A stretch of DNA of 36,312 bases from Bradyrhizobium sp. GTDB lineage: Bacteria > Pseudomonadota > Alphaproteobacteria > Rhizobiales > Xanthobacteraceae. Of the stretch, positions 23,769 through 32,414 are shown piece after piece. How positions within the stretch are numbered: the stretch's first letter is position 1; the number at the start of each line of letters is the position of its first letter. The stretch is from NCBI RefSeq assembly GCF_028868675.1, contig NZ_JAGWUA010000023.1:1-36312 (forward strand), written 5' to 3'. Under the pieces are notes generated by a model. It did no database searches and was not told the origin of the DNA. It saw nothing but the letters and a program-made list of their open reading frames with translations. Position numbers and translations under genes: made by a program.

Positions 23769-25780
23769 GCGGTGTCGTTCCCGTCCGGTTCGATCGTCAC
23801 CGTCAACCTCGCCGGCAAGGCGCCGAGCCTCCTCCACGCCAGCCGGACGGACGGCACGACGACGCCGTAGCTCGGCGACACCGTCGTGGGCTCGATCTCG
23901 AGGTCCCAGCCGTCGCCGGACGCGCCGAGCAAGAAGGCGCGCCCCGCCGAGCAGAGCCGGATTTCGGCCCCGCTGCGATCGACCATGACGCCTGGCGCGA
24001 GATGCAGCGGCACGACGACGTCATGCTCGCCCTGCCCGTCGATGACGTCCGCGATCTCCAGCCGGCCCGATGCCTTGTCCAGGCTGATCGTGCGCGCGAC
24101 GTCTACGCCAAGGCGGCGGTAGCCATGATGCCGGCCTGCAAACACATCCTTCGTCTCGCCGCTCTGCCACTGGGTGCATTCGGCCCGCGCGTCGTCCTGC
24201 AAGCTCCAGAGGTTGTCGGGGTCGAAGCGGTTCATCTCCGCATGATCGACCCAGGGCGTGTTGTGGGACCGGGTCGCGCGAAACTCGTTTCGCCCGTCGA
24301 ACGAGGCCGTATAGACGAACGAGCCGCGGTCGGTGACGAGCGGCGCGCCGTCGAGCCAGGCCTCGAACGACAGCGCGTCGTTGTGGCCGTGTCCGCCGCG
24401 CCCGGCGAGACCGACCGGGCCGCAATCGATGAACACGTGATGGTCCCGCGTGCGCATGATATAGACGCCGCCATGCGCAAAGGCCGTCGACGGCACGTCC
24501 CGGGATGCGACCGGCGCAAATGCCGCAGCCTGTTCGGGGCCGAGCGCCCAGACCAGTTCGGCGCGCGGCCCGCTGAACTGCGCCGCCAGCCCGGCGTCGC
24601 CGAATGCGGCGGCCGCCAGGCCGATCAGGTAGCGATGGTCGCCGCGCCCCTGGCCGCCGAACGGCAACGCCCTCGCATCATCGGCATCGCCCCACAGGGG
24701 GCCGGTGCCGTCGGTACGCGCGTAGGCCGCAGTGAACCGCGCCATCGCGCGCAGCCGCTCGACATAGCTGCCCGGCAGGTTCGCGCCGCAGGCCTTCCGG
24801 AACAGCGCAGGCCACAAGAACAGCTCGAATACCAGCCGGTGGTAGGGAACGGAGGCCTCGAAATCGACCCCGTCCGCGAAGACCTGCGTCGTGATTTCCT
24901 GCTCCAGGCCGCTCCAGCCGACCTCGAGCCATCGGCCGGCGTCGCCGACCTCGCCGAAGAAATGGCCGGCCATCGTGAGGCCGGCGAGATCCGCGGTGTA
25001 GTGATTGCCGTTGACATCGGCCTTCTCGATGTGCCTGAGCGTGAAGTCGCCGTGGAGGTAGAGCGCGGCGAGAAATCGGATGCGAAAACCTTCGTCGCGC
25101 CACGAGGGACTGCCGGCGAACGCGTGAAACAGCCAGGTCCAGGTGAAGAGGCGCATCGCCGCCTCCATCGTGCACGACCAGTTGACCGTGTAGGCGAGCG
25201 GATTGGCGTCGATCCACTCATCGAGGATGGCCCGTGTCGCGACCGCATATCGCTCGTCGGCGTCGAGCAGATAGGCCTGTCCCGCCGGAATCAGCCACTG
25301 CAGCCGCGAGATCTCCCAGGGGATCTTGACGTCGCTCGGACGATCGCGATTGACGTAGTCGATCGCGCGCGCGAAGCCCGTCGGCCACCCCATGCCGACG
25401 CGATAGTCACGCGCCCAGTCGATCGGCTGACCGAGCGCGACCGGCCCCGTCCCCAGAAGATCGACCGTGCGCGCGCAGGCGAGTTGCGCGGCGGCGCGGA
25501 TCCGCGCGCTCTCGCCGGGCGCGATGCGATCGAGCACTTGCGGATCGATTGCAGACGTCCAGGCCGGAAACGGCCGCGCACGCAGCCGCGCCCACAATTC
25601 ATCGACGGATGACGTCCGCGCCAGCGCGAGCAGCCGACGGCGATCGAGCCTGCGCTCGCGCATCGGCGCCAGGAAGCGGTCGAGCTCGCGCTCGCCCTCC
25701 TGGAACACGCGTCGCGCGACGTAAGTCGGAGACTTCCCGAGAATCCTCCTGGCGCGGTGCGCCGCCTCAAGCAACCGCAT
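23756..25780 (-). CDS. Heparinase II/III-family protein (second copy)
   Basis: This 674-residue protein has the alpha N-terminal domain with an Arg/Glu-rich start, then IPWEISRLQWLIPAGQAYLLD and NWSCTMEAAMRLFTWTWLFHAF. Segments NHYTADLAGLTMAGHFFGEVGDA and EASVPYHRLVFELFLWPALF follow, with the C-terminal GRGGHGHNDALSFEAWLDGAPLVTDRG that carries the conserved His-Asn-Asp positions of heparinase II/III and alginate/oligo-uronate lyases. No signal peptide is visible (N-terminus MRLLEAAHRARRILG). It starts inside the last codons of the asparagine synthase gene (14-base overlap). It differs from the first copy in length and sequence, so the two are not recent duplicates. Confidence 0.88.
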   Translation of the reverse strand: MRLLEAAHRARRILGKSPTYVARRVFQEGERELDRFLAPMRERRLDRRRLLALARTSSVDELWARLRARPFPAWTSAIDPQVLDRIAPGESARIRAAAQLACARTVDLLGTGPVALGQPIDWARDYRVGMGWPTGFARAIDYVNRDRPSDVKIPWEISRLQWLIPAGQAYLLDADERYAVATRAILDEWIDANPLAYTVNWSCTMEAAMRLFTWTWLFHAFAGSPSWRDEGFRIRFLAALYLHGDFTLRHIEKADVNGNHYTADLAGLTMAGHFFGEVGDAGRWLEVGWSGLEQEITTQVFADGVDFEASVPYHRLVFELFLWPALFRKACGANLPGSYVERLRAMARFTAAYARTDGTGPLWGDADDARALPFGGQGRGDHRYLIGLAAAAFGDAGLAAQFSGPRAELVWALGPEQAAAFAPVASRDVPSTAFAHGGVYIMRTRDHHVFIDCGPVGLAGRGGHGHNDALSFEAWLDGAPLVTDRGSFVYTASFDGRNEFRATRSHNTPWVDHAEMNRFDPDNLWSLQDDARAECTQWQSGETKDVFAGRHHGYRRLGVDVARTISLDKASGRLEIADVIDGQGEHDVVVPLHLAPGVMVDRSGAEIRLCSAGRAFLLGASGDGWDLEIEPTTVSPSYGVVVPSVRLAWRRLGALPARLTVTIEPDGNDTACAP

Positions 25781-27809
25781 CGGACAACTGCGACGTATCG
25801 ACCGCCTTGCGGTCGATCCACAGATCGTACCAGGCCGTCAGATTGTAGATCGCCCACAGATACAGGCTGGTATCCGTGCGTCCGGTGAAGTGCCAGTCGA
25901 ACAGCTTGTCGATGTAGGCGGTCTTCAGGAAGCCGCGCCGCAAGAGCCCTGAGGAGAACACGGAGGCGCGCACGGCGCGGCCGAAATCGCTGCGCATCCA
26001 GTCGCTCATAGGCGCGCCAAAGCCCATCTTCTTGCGGTAGATGATGTTGTCGGGGATCAGCCCCTCGACCGCCTTCTTCAGGAGATATTTCGGCTCGCCG
26101 CCCCTGGTCTTCCATTCCTCGGGGATGTCCATCGAGAACTCGACGAGCTTGTGGTCGAGGAAGGGCACGCGCGCCTCCAGCGATTCCGACATGCCGATCT
26201 TGTCGACCCGCATCAGCAGCAGCTCGGGAAGCCGCAACCTGAGCTCGCTGTGGATCATCCGGGTCAGCGGATCGAGATTTGGAAATTTCGCGTCGAGCGG
26301 ATCCATGAAGCTGCGGACGATGTTGAAGCTGTCGAGCTCCAGGTATTCGGGATCGAGCAGCCCCGCCGCGTCCGCGTGGTCGTCGTTCGCGGCCGCGATC
26401 GCGGCGGAATCGACCAGCTGGCTTTTCATGAGATCCGGAAACACCATCGCCCCCGACCAGAAATGCTCGCGGCCGCGGGCGGCGCGGTCGATGACGTCGG
26501 CATAGAGCGGCAACCGCGGATGCATGCCGGAAAGCAGGCTTGCGGTGCCGGCGGCCAGGCGCTGCGCCGGCTGCGGCAGGTATTTGCGGAACGGCGTCCA
26601 GTATTTGTGATACATCTTCAGGTAGGCCATGTACCCCGAATAGCCGCAGAACTGCTCGTCCGAGCCTTCGCCGACCTGGACCACCTTCATGCCGTTGTCG
26701 TGGGCGAGCTTGGAGACGAAATAGAGGGGAATGCAGACCCAGTCTGCGATCGGCTCGTCCTGCGAATGGAGCATCTTCGGCAGGTAGTCGATCATGTCCT
26801 TCTTGCTGATCCCGATCTCATGATGATTGGTGCCGAACCGGCGCGCGATCTGGTTGGCCTGCTCGTATTCGTTCAGATGCTTGTAGTCGCTGAAGCCGAT
26901 CGTGAAGGTCTCGACCGGACGGCTGGAGAACTCGCTCATCAGCGCCACGTTGGTCGACGAATCGACGCCGCCCGACAGGAACACACCCATCGGAACGTCC
27001 GACATCATGCGCTTCTCGACGCTGGCCCGAAGCCGGTCGCGGATGCCGTCGACGTAGAACTCCTCGAGCGCGGCATCGGAGAGTCCCGCGACCTCGCCTC
27101 GCTCGATCCCGCGTCCCGGCACCGCGTCCCAGTACCGCGAGATGCTCGCCTTGCCGGCGCGATCGACGGTCATGCTGCAGCCGGCGGGCAGCTTGTAGAT
27201 GCCGCGCATCATCGTCAGCGGCGCCGGTGTCGTCAGGAACGACAGATAGTGATACATCGCGGCAGGATCGATCTCTCGGATGAAGCCCGGATGCTCGACC
27301 AGCGCCTTCATTTCGGAGGCAAAGGCAAAGCTTCCCTTGATCCGCGCGAAATACAGCGGCTTGACCCCGATGCGGTCGCGCGCAAGCGACAACAGCCCCT
27401 TGCGCTCGTCCCAGATCCCGAACGCGTAGTCGCCCTCGATCCGCTCCAGGAGGCCGTCGAGGCCCCACTCCTCATAGCCATGGAGCAGGACCTCGGTATC
27501 GCTGTGGTCGGTGCGAAACACGTGCCCGCGCGCGACCAACTCCGGGCGGAGCCTCGCGTGATTGTAGATCTCGCCGTTGAAGGTGATGACGACCGCGCCG
27601 TCCTCGTTGCGCATCGGCTGCGTCGCGGCGACGTTGAGATCGACGATCGAGAGACGGCGATGGCCGAGACCCACCTTGCGGTCGGCCGAGACCCAGCCGT
27701 CCCCGCCGTCCGGCCCGCGATGCGCCATGACGTCCCGCATGCGCTCGAGCACCGTGCGATCGACGCCGCCGTCGCCTTCGTATGCCAGCAGACCCACTAT
27801 TCCGCACAT
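25767..27809 (-). CDS. Glutamine-dependent asparagine synthase-like amidotransferase
   Basis: This 680-residue enzyme has an N-terminal class II glutaminase domain with the nucleophile Cys2 (MCGIVGLLAYEG) and MAHRGPDGGDGW. The synthetase domain carries the pyrophosphate-loop FLSGGVDSSTNVAL near residues 274-287 and the C-terminal SLEARVPFLDHKLVEF. It is longer than E. coli AsnB (554). Relatives in polysaccharide loci (for example P. aeruginosa WbpS) are thought to convert a uronic acid carboxyl to an amide rather than make asparagine, and that is my reading here. GAGG lies about 10 bases before the ATG. The next gene starts inside its end. Confidence 0.9.
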   Translation of the reverse strand: MCGIVGLLAYEGDGGVDRTVLERMRDVMAHRGPDGGDGWVSADRKVGLGHRRLSIVDLNVAATQPMRNEDGAVVITFNGEIYNHARLRPELVARGHVFRTDHSDTEVLLHGYEEWGLDGLLERIEGDYAFGIWDERKGLLSLARDRIGVKPLYFARIKGSFAFASEMKALVEHPGFIREIDPAAMYHYLSFLTTPAPLTMMRGIYKLPAGCSMTVDRAGKASISRYWDAVPGRGIERGEVAGLSDAALEEFYVDGIRDRLRASVEKRMMSDVPMGVFLSGGVDSSTNVALMSEFSSRPVETFTIGFSDYKHLNEYEQANQIARRFGTNHHEIGISKKDMIDYLPKMLHSQDEPIADWVCIPLYFVSKLAHDNGMKVVQVGEGSDEQFCGYSGYMAYLKMYHKYWTPFRKYLPQPAQRLAAGTASLLSGMHPRLPLYADVIDRAARGREHFWSGAMVFPDLMKSQLVDSAAIAAANDDHADAAGLLDPEYLELDSFNIVRSFMDPLDAKFPNLDPLTRMIHSELRLRLPELLLMRVDKIGMSESLEARVPFLDHKLVEFSMDIPEEWKTRGGEPKYLLKKAVEGLIPDNIIYRKKMGFGAPMSDWMRSDFGRAVRASVFSSGLLRRGFLKTAYIDKLFDWHFTGRTDTSLYLWAIYNLTAWYDLWIDRKAVDTSQLSDAVA

Positions 27810-27837
27810 TCAGAGCAATCCTCTCCTCCGGAGGCGA

Positions 27838-29595
27838 TCATGCGATGTCGCGATCCGGGCGGCGCGAAAGCAGCCCATTGGCCGCCATGGCAGCAAGGAT
27901 AGCATCGACATGCCGCTTCCAGGTATAGCGATTCAAGACTTCGATGCGGGCCGCCTTCGCCACCTCGGCCGCAGCCGGCATGTCGTCCACGACCCGCCTC
28001 AACACATCCTTGAAAGCCCGGGCATTGCCCGGCTCGAACAGGAATCCGCAAGGCGCTCCGGCGCCGGGCGGCAACGAGCCCAGACGGGTGGCCCCGCGTC
28101 CGGCAATGACATCCTCGATCTGGCCGAGCGCGGACGCCACAATCGGCTTCTCCATCGCCATATACTCGAACAGCTTGGTCGGCGACCCGAAGAATCCGGA
28201 CCCGTCCGCGTTCGGCACGTGCGGCGAAAGCAGGAGGTCCGCGCAAGCCAGGTAACGGGGAGCTTCCGACTGAGCCACGAGGCCGGTCAGCGTAACGAAG
28301 CGCGCGACCTCGGGTGAGCCGACGAGTTCGCGCACGGCCTCCATCTTCAGCCCATCGCCGACAAGCATGAAATGCAGCCTATTCCGCTCGAGCCAGCCAA
28401 CATCGTCGCGGACCATATCCCTGATGCATTCGGCGAGGAACTCGATGCCGTGCCACTGCCCGAACGTTCCGATGAAGCAGGCGACCAGCGCGTCTTCCGG
28501 AATGCCCCTCTGGCGCCTCAGCCCAAGCAGTTCATCGCGTGAAAATCGCGCCGGATCGAAGACGGCGGGGTCGACACAGTTGGGATAGACCACAACCCTC
28601 CCGTCCGGAATCCCGCGCCGCTTCAGCTCGCGCCCCAACTCATCCGATACGACGGCGATCAGATCGGCGGTCGCGAGAGCGACGTCCTCGGCCTTTACCG
28701 CCGCATCATGCAGGATCAGCCTGGCTCCCCAGTTTTCAGCCGCCCAAGCCTCCGATCCGTTGAATTCGAGCACGACCGGCACGTTCAGCCGGCGCCCCAA
28801 ATGAGGACCGCTGAAATTGTGCAGGGAAAATCTCTGATAGATGAACGACCATGGATTGGCCGCATGCAGCGGGATGATCCTCGCCTCGATCGCTTCCGCG
28901 TAGCGATAGTAGTTCAGCTCCGACGGATAGGCGAGCAGCGTGCCCGGCTCCAGCCTCAGCCAATGCGCGCCCGCGCGATGTGTCGGCAGCGGCTTCAAAC
29001 TGGCATAATCCACCTCGAAGGCGTGATCGAGGAAGCCTTCGATGACGCCCGCCGTGTGGCCGATCGAGCCGCCGACGGGCACGCCCAGCGAGATGTTGGC
29101 GTCGAGATAGAGAATGCGCGAGCCGCTGCTCGGGGCAACCTGACGAGGCATCGGCGACTGCACCATCGCCGCCCCCTCGCGCAATTGACGGGCGAGCGCG
29201 CGGCGCGAGGCGAGCGTGTCCAGCGCCAGCCGCAGCAAGTTCCGCGCCGCGCCGAGCCGCCCGACCGCCTCGACCCGCAAATCCGGCCAGATCGCGACCA
29301 CGGACTTCGCACGGGTAAAGCCGGCGGCGATCGACAGCGGCGCAATCAGCGCCGTCGAAACGTCGCTTTCGAGCGCGATGACCAGCCTGTCGGCCCGAAC
29401 ACTGCGCAACTCCCGAAGTGCGGCGAGCGGCGACATCTTGCGCAGGCCCGCGGCGTCATAGAACCGGTCCACCGGACCGCAGGTTGCTGCAATTCGCTCC
29501 GCAAACGACCTGGTCACGGGATGAAAGCTCATGACGATGAGCCCGGGCCTTGCAGACCTGTCTGGAAGCATGAATTCCACGAAGGAGTTGGACAT
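27838..29595 (-). CDS. GT4-family glycosyltransferase with N-terminal extension
   Basis: This protein of about 585 residues has a GT-B glycosyltransferase in its C-terminal two thirds: VVLEFNGSEAWAAENWG, then DLIAVVSDELGRELKRRGIP and VVVYPNCVDPAVFDP. CFIGTFGQWHGIEFLAE and GSPTKLFEYMAMEKPIVAS match the donor-binding end of the family. The first 150 or so residues resemble a further Rossmann-like unit (VIALESDVSTALIAPLSIAAGFT) that I cannot assign. The start could be ATG 29595 or ATG 29607; neither has a strong ribosome binding site. It is 28 bases upstream of the amidotransferase and heads the - strand run. Confidence 0.83.
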   Translation of the reverse strand: MSNSFVEFMLPDRSARPGLIVMSFHPVTRSFAERIAATCGPVDRFYDAAGLRKMSPLAALRELRSVRADRLVIALESDVSTALIAPLSIAAGFTRAKSVVAIWPDLRVEAVGRLGAARNLLRLALDTLASRRALARQLREGAAMVQSPMPRQVAPSSGSRILYLDANISLGVPVGGSIGHTAGVIEGFLDHAFEVDYASLKPLPTHRAGAHWLRLEPGTLLAYPSELNYYRYAEAIEARIIPLHAANPWSFIYQRFSLHNFSGPHLGRRLNVPVVLEFNGSEAWAAENWGARLILHDAAVKAEDVALATADLIAVVSDELGRELKRRGIPDGRVVVYPNCVDPAVFDPARFSRDELLGLRRQRGIPEDALVACFIGTFGQWHGIEFLAECIRDMVRDDVGWLERNRLHFMLVGDGLKMEAVRELVGSPEVARFVTLTGLVAQSEAPRYLACADLLLSPHVPNADGSGFFGSPTKLFEYMAMEKPIVASALGQIEDVIAGRGATRLGSLPPGAGAPCGFLFEPGNARAFKDVLRRVVDDMPAAAEVAKAARIEVLNRYTWKRHVDAILAAMAANGLLSRRPDRDIA

Positions 29596-29923
29596 TTCCG
29601 CCAGCATATACAAGCAATGGCCGGGACAGGCCAGCGAGCCGTTGCGTGGGCCCGCGGTGCGCCGGCCAACCGCGAATTGTCGGGATTCGCGGCCCGCCAT
29701 CGTGCAGAGCCGCGGCGCGGGGCAGCCGCGAATGGCCGGAGGCCTCTCTGTCCACCGCCGTCTCAATAGTGAGAAACCGCAAGGCGAATCAAGTCGAAAA
29801 CCGCAGCGCATCAGAGGCCCGTTCCCGGAATCCCCGGCCCGCGCCGGGCAGTCCCGAATTGAACTTCTCCCGCGACTGAGATAGGCCCAACGCAGATGCG
29901 GGGTAGAACGAGATCAGGAAGCG
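29596..29923. other. Divergent intergenic region between glycosyltransferase and polymerase
   Basis: This 328-base region separates two divergent genes and should hold promoters for both. I see no clear -35/-10 pair. Several short GC-rich palindromic stretches occur (for instance around 29830-29860). No open frame in it has coding character. Confidence 0.4.
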
Positions 29924-31249
29924 ATGACCGAGCCCTCCAACGCCGTACGTCACGAGCTTGTTGCGCCGGTCGATCGCGCGGCGGGACGGCCGGTGCGGCT
30001 TGCGCTCCTGATCAGCCTTCACGTCATCATCTGCGCGGTTTCGCTCCGCATGGGATTTCCGCACTATCGCTCGGAATACGTGATGTACGCGCCGGCAGGC
30101 CTGCCGTTCGCGATTGCCGCGACCGCGATGATCACGCTCATCGCCCCACTGTTCGTGTTCGCCCGTTTCAGCTTCGGCTATTTCTGCGGATTCTACCTCT
30201 TCACCGTGGTCGCCGGCTTTCTCTGGCTGACGTGGTACTCGAAACTGCAATACGATCATGTCGGCGCGGCCGTTTCCGCAGGCGCCTGCTGCCTCGCCCT
30301 CCTGCTGCCGGCGCTTTTGATCACGTCTCCGATCGCCCCGCTCGCGAAGATTTCGGAGCGCAACTTCAACCGCATCCTCTATCTGATCGTCGCGATCTGC
30401 CTGGTGACGTCGGCCAGTGCGGCGACCTACAACTTTCGCCTCGTCACGATCAAGGATATCTACCAGTATCGCAGCCAGCTACAGTTTCCCACCGCGCTCA
30501 ACTATGCCACGGCGGCCACGATGACGGCGCTCCTGCCGTTTGCATTCGCCTGCTTCGCCTTGCGCCGCAGGTACTGGATGGCGGCCGCCGTCCTAGCGAT
30601 CTCGATCTCGTTCTACCCGAGCACGCTGAGCAAGGTGGCGCTGTTCACCCCGGCCTGGTTGCTGTTCGTGGTCCTGGTGTCGCGACTGTCGGGGCGAACG
30701 GCGGCGATCCTGTCACTGTTTCTTCCGGTCCTGATCGGCGTCCTCCTCGTCAGCACGATCGGCGAGCCGGTGAGGCGCTATTTCAGTATCGTCAACGGCA
30801 GGATGGTGAGCGTGCCGTCGGTGGCCATGGACGTCTACAACGACTATTTCGCGCGGCACGACCTGACGCACTTCTGCCAGATCTGGCTGCTGAAGCCGTT
30901 CGTGCCGTGCACGCTGAAGGAGCCGATCTCGGTGGTGCTCAACAGCAACTACCCGCTCGGATTCCTCAACGCATCGCTGTTCGCGACGGAAGGCATTGCG
31001 TCGGTCGGGCTTTGGGCCGCGCCCGCCGTGATGTTGGTGTGCGGCCTGGTCATCGCATTGGGCAACCGCCTGTCCGCCGGCCTGTCGGCGCGCTTCATCC
31101 TGATCTCCGCAGCCATCGTGCCGCAGATCATGATGAACGTGCCGTTCTCGACCCTGATGTTGACTCACGGCCTGTGGCTGCTCTTCCTGCTCTGGTATCT
31201 GACGCCGCGAACGCTGTTCGGAAGCCCGGCGGAAGCCTCGACACCTTGA
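29924..31249 (+). CDS. Wzy-like polysaccharide polymerase (integral membrane), second copy
   Basis: This 441-residue protein has about ten hydrophobic segments and a large loop near residues 300-345 containing HFCQIWLLKPFVPC, followed by YPLGFLNASLFATEGIASVG, a pattern I associate with repeat-unit polymerases of O-antigen and exopolysaccharide loci. The first polymerase in this window has a similar arrangement (Cys...Cys loop, then SLSGYAEAG). AGGAA at 29916-29920 lies just before the ATG. It is the only + strand gene in the right half after 22496, a single-gene transcript between two - strand runs. Family-level assignment rests on topology, the loop and the setting. Confidence 0.7.
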   Translation: MTEPSNAVRHELVAPVDRAAGRPVRLALLISLHVIICAVSLRMGFPHYRSEYVMYAPAGLPFAIAATAMITLIAPLFVFARFSFGYFCGFYLFTVVAGFLWLTWYSKLQYDHVGAAVSAGACCLALLLPALLITSPIAPLAKISERNFNRILYLIVAICLVTSASAATYNFRLVTIKDIYQYRSQLQFPTALNYATAATMTALLPFAFACFALRRRYWMAAAVLAISISFYPSTLSKVALFTPAWLLFVVLVSRLSGRTAAILSLFLPVLIGVLLVSTIGEPVRRYFSIVNGRMVSVPSVAMDVYNDYFARHDLTHFCQIWLLKPFVPCTLKEPISVVLNSNYPLGFLNASLFATEGIASVGLWAAPAVMLVCGLVIALGNRLSAGLSARFILISAAIVPQIMMNVPFSTLMLTHGLWLLFLLWYLTPRTLFGSPAEASTP

Positions 31250-31280
31250 CACGGGACGGGCGAGGACCCTCCGAGTCCGC

Positions 31281-32414
31281 TCAGGAATTCGGCTCCGGAC
31301 CGCAGAGCTCGCCGAGCAACAACTGCAGCTGTTCACCGTAGCGCTCGGGCGTCGTCGCCAGCATGCGCTCGCGCCCCTTGCGACCGAGCGCGCGCGCCAG
31401 CCCGGCATCCGCGACGACCTTCAGGATGGCGTCCCTGATCGAGGCGACGGAATTCGGGTCGAACAGCAATGCGGCGTCGCCGACCTGCTCGGGGATGCCG
31501 AGAATGCCCGAGGCGATCACCGGGGTGCCGGCGAGGAAGGCCTCGTAGACGGGAATGCTGATGCTTTCGAACAGCGAGGGCATCACCAGCGCCGCGGCGA
31601 GCCGATACAGCGCCTGCAGCTCGTCGCGCTCGACGAAGCCGACATGCACGACGTTGCCGCGCAAGCCCAGCCGGCCGATCGTCTCCATCACGGCCCGATA
31701 CTGGTCGCGCTGCTTCCCGGTCAGCACGAGCTTGAGATCCGGGACCTGCTTCAAAACCTCGGCAAACGCCTCGATCAGGCGCAGATGGTTCTTATGGACC
31801 CAGAACTGGGCGGGGTAGAACAAAAACCGCGGCGGCAACTGCAATCGCTCGCGCACGGCGTGAAGCTGTTCGTCCGACTGCGGCTCGACGAACTGGCGCT
31901 GCGGCGGCGCCGCAATGACCCTGATGCGCTCATCCGGCACCGGGAACGAGCCGGCAATATCGGCCTTCACGTGCTCGGATTCGCAGATCACGCGCCGCGC
32001 TCGCTCGAGCAGGCACGAATAGGCCTCGTGCCGCCACAGCCGCTGCCACCGCGTGAAGTTTTGCGGGTAGTAGTTTTCCTGCAGATCGTGCAGCGTGAAG
32101 GCGAACGGCCGGGAGGTGTGCAGCAGCGCCAGCGAATAGATCGGGGCGAGCAGCACGTCTTCCGAGCGGAAGGGATCGGGAAGGCTGACGTGCGATCGAT
32201 ACGCGGCGAGCGCCGCCAGTTGCCGCCAGCGCGGCTCCTGGAACGGCACGATCCGGTAGCCGAGCTCGGCGAAATCCGGATTGGCCGGATCGCCGTACAG
32301 CGTCACGTCAAAGCCCTTCACGTGCTGCAGCCCGTGAAGCATCGACAGCGTATATTGATAGGTGCCGCCGTTGTTCGGGCCGGCGAGCGCCACCACGCCG
32401 AGCCTGGCCGTCAC
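31281..32414 (-). CDS. GT4-family glycosyltransferase
   Basis: This 377-residue GT-B enzyme has the N-terminal glycine-rich GPNNGGTYQYTLSML, the acceptor-side FTLHDLQENYYPQNF and VICESEHVKADIA. Its C-terminal half has FLFYPAQFWVHKNHLRLIEAFAEV, VVHVGFVERDELQALYRLAAALVMPSLFESISIPVYEAFLAGTPVIAS, in which the E-x7-E segment binds the nucleotide sugar. Linkage and sugar are not predictable. The GTG start at 32414 overlaps the aminotransferase stop by four bases (GTGA), as in the wec operon, so the two are co-translated. Confidence 0.9.
   Translation of the reverse strand: MTARLGVVALAGPNNGGTYQYTLSMLHGLQHVKGFDVTLYGDPANPDFAELGYRIVPFQEPRWRQLAALAAYRSHVSLPDPFRSEDVLLAPIYSLALLHTSRPFAFTLHDLQENYYPQNFTRWQRLWRHEAYSCLLERARRVICESEHVKADIAGSFPVPDERIRVIAAPPQRQFVEPQSDEQLHAVRERLQLPPRFLFYPAQFWVHKNHLRLIEAFAEVLKQVPDLKLVLTGKQRDQYRAVMETIGRLGLRGNVVHVGFVERDELQALYRLAAALVMPSLFESISIPVYEAFLAGTPVIASGILGIPEQVGDAALLFDPNSVASIRDAILKVVADAGLARALGRKGRERMLATTPERYGEQLQLLLGELCGPEPNS

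Noticed and set aside
26151..27902. A 583-codon open frame on the + strand
   Set aside because: Antisense to the asparagine-synthase-like gene, which has clear catalytic motifs on the other strand.
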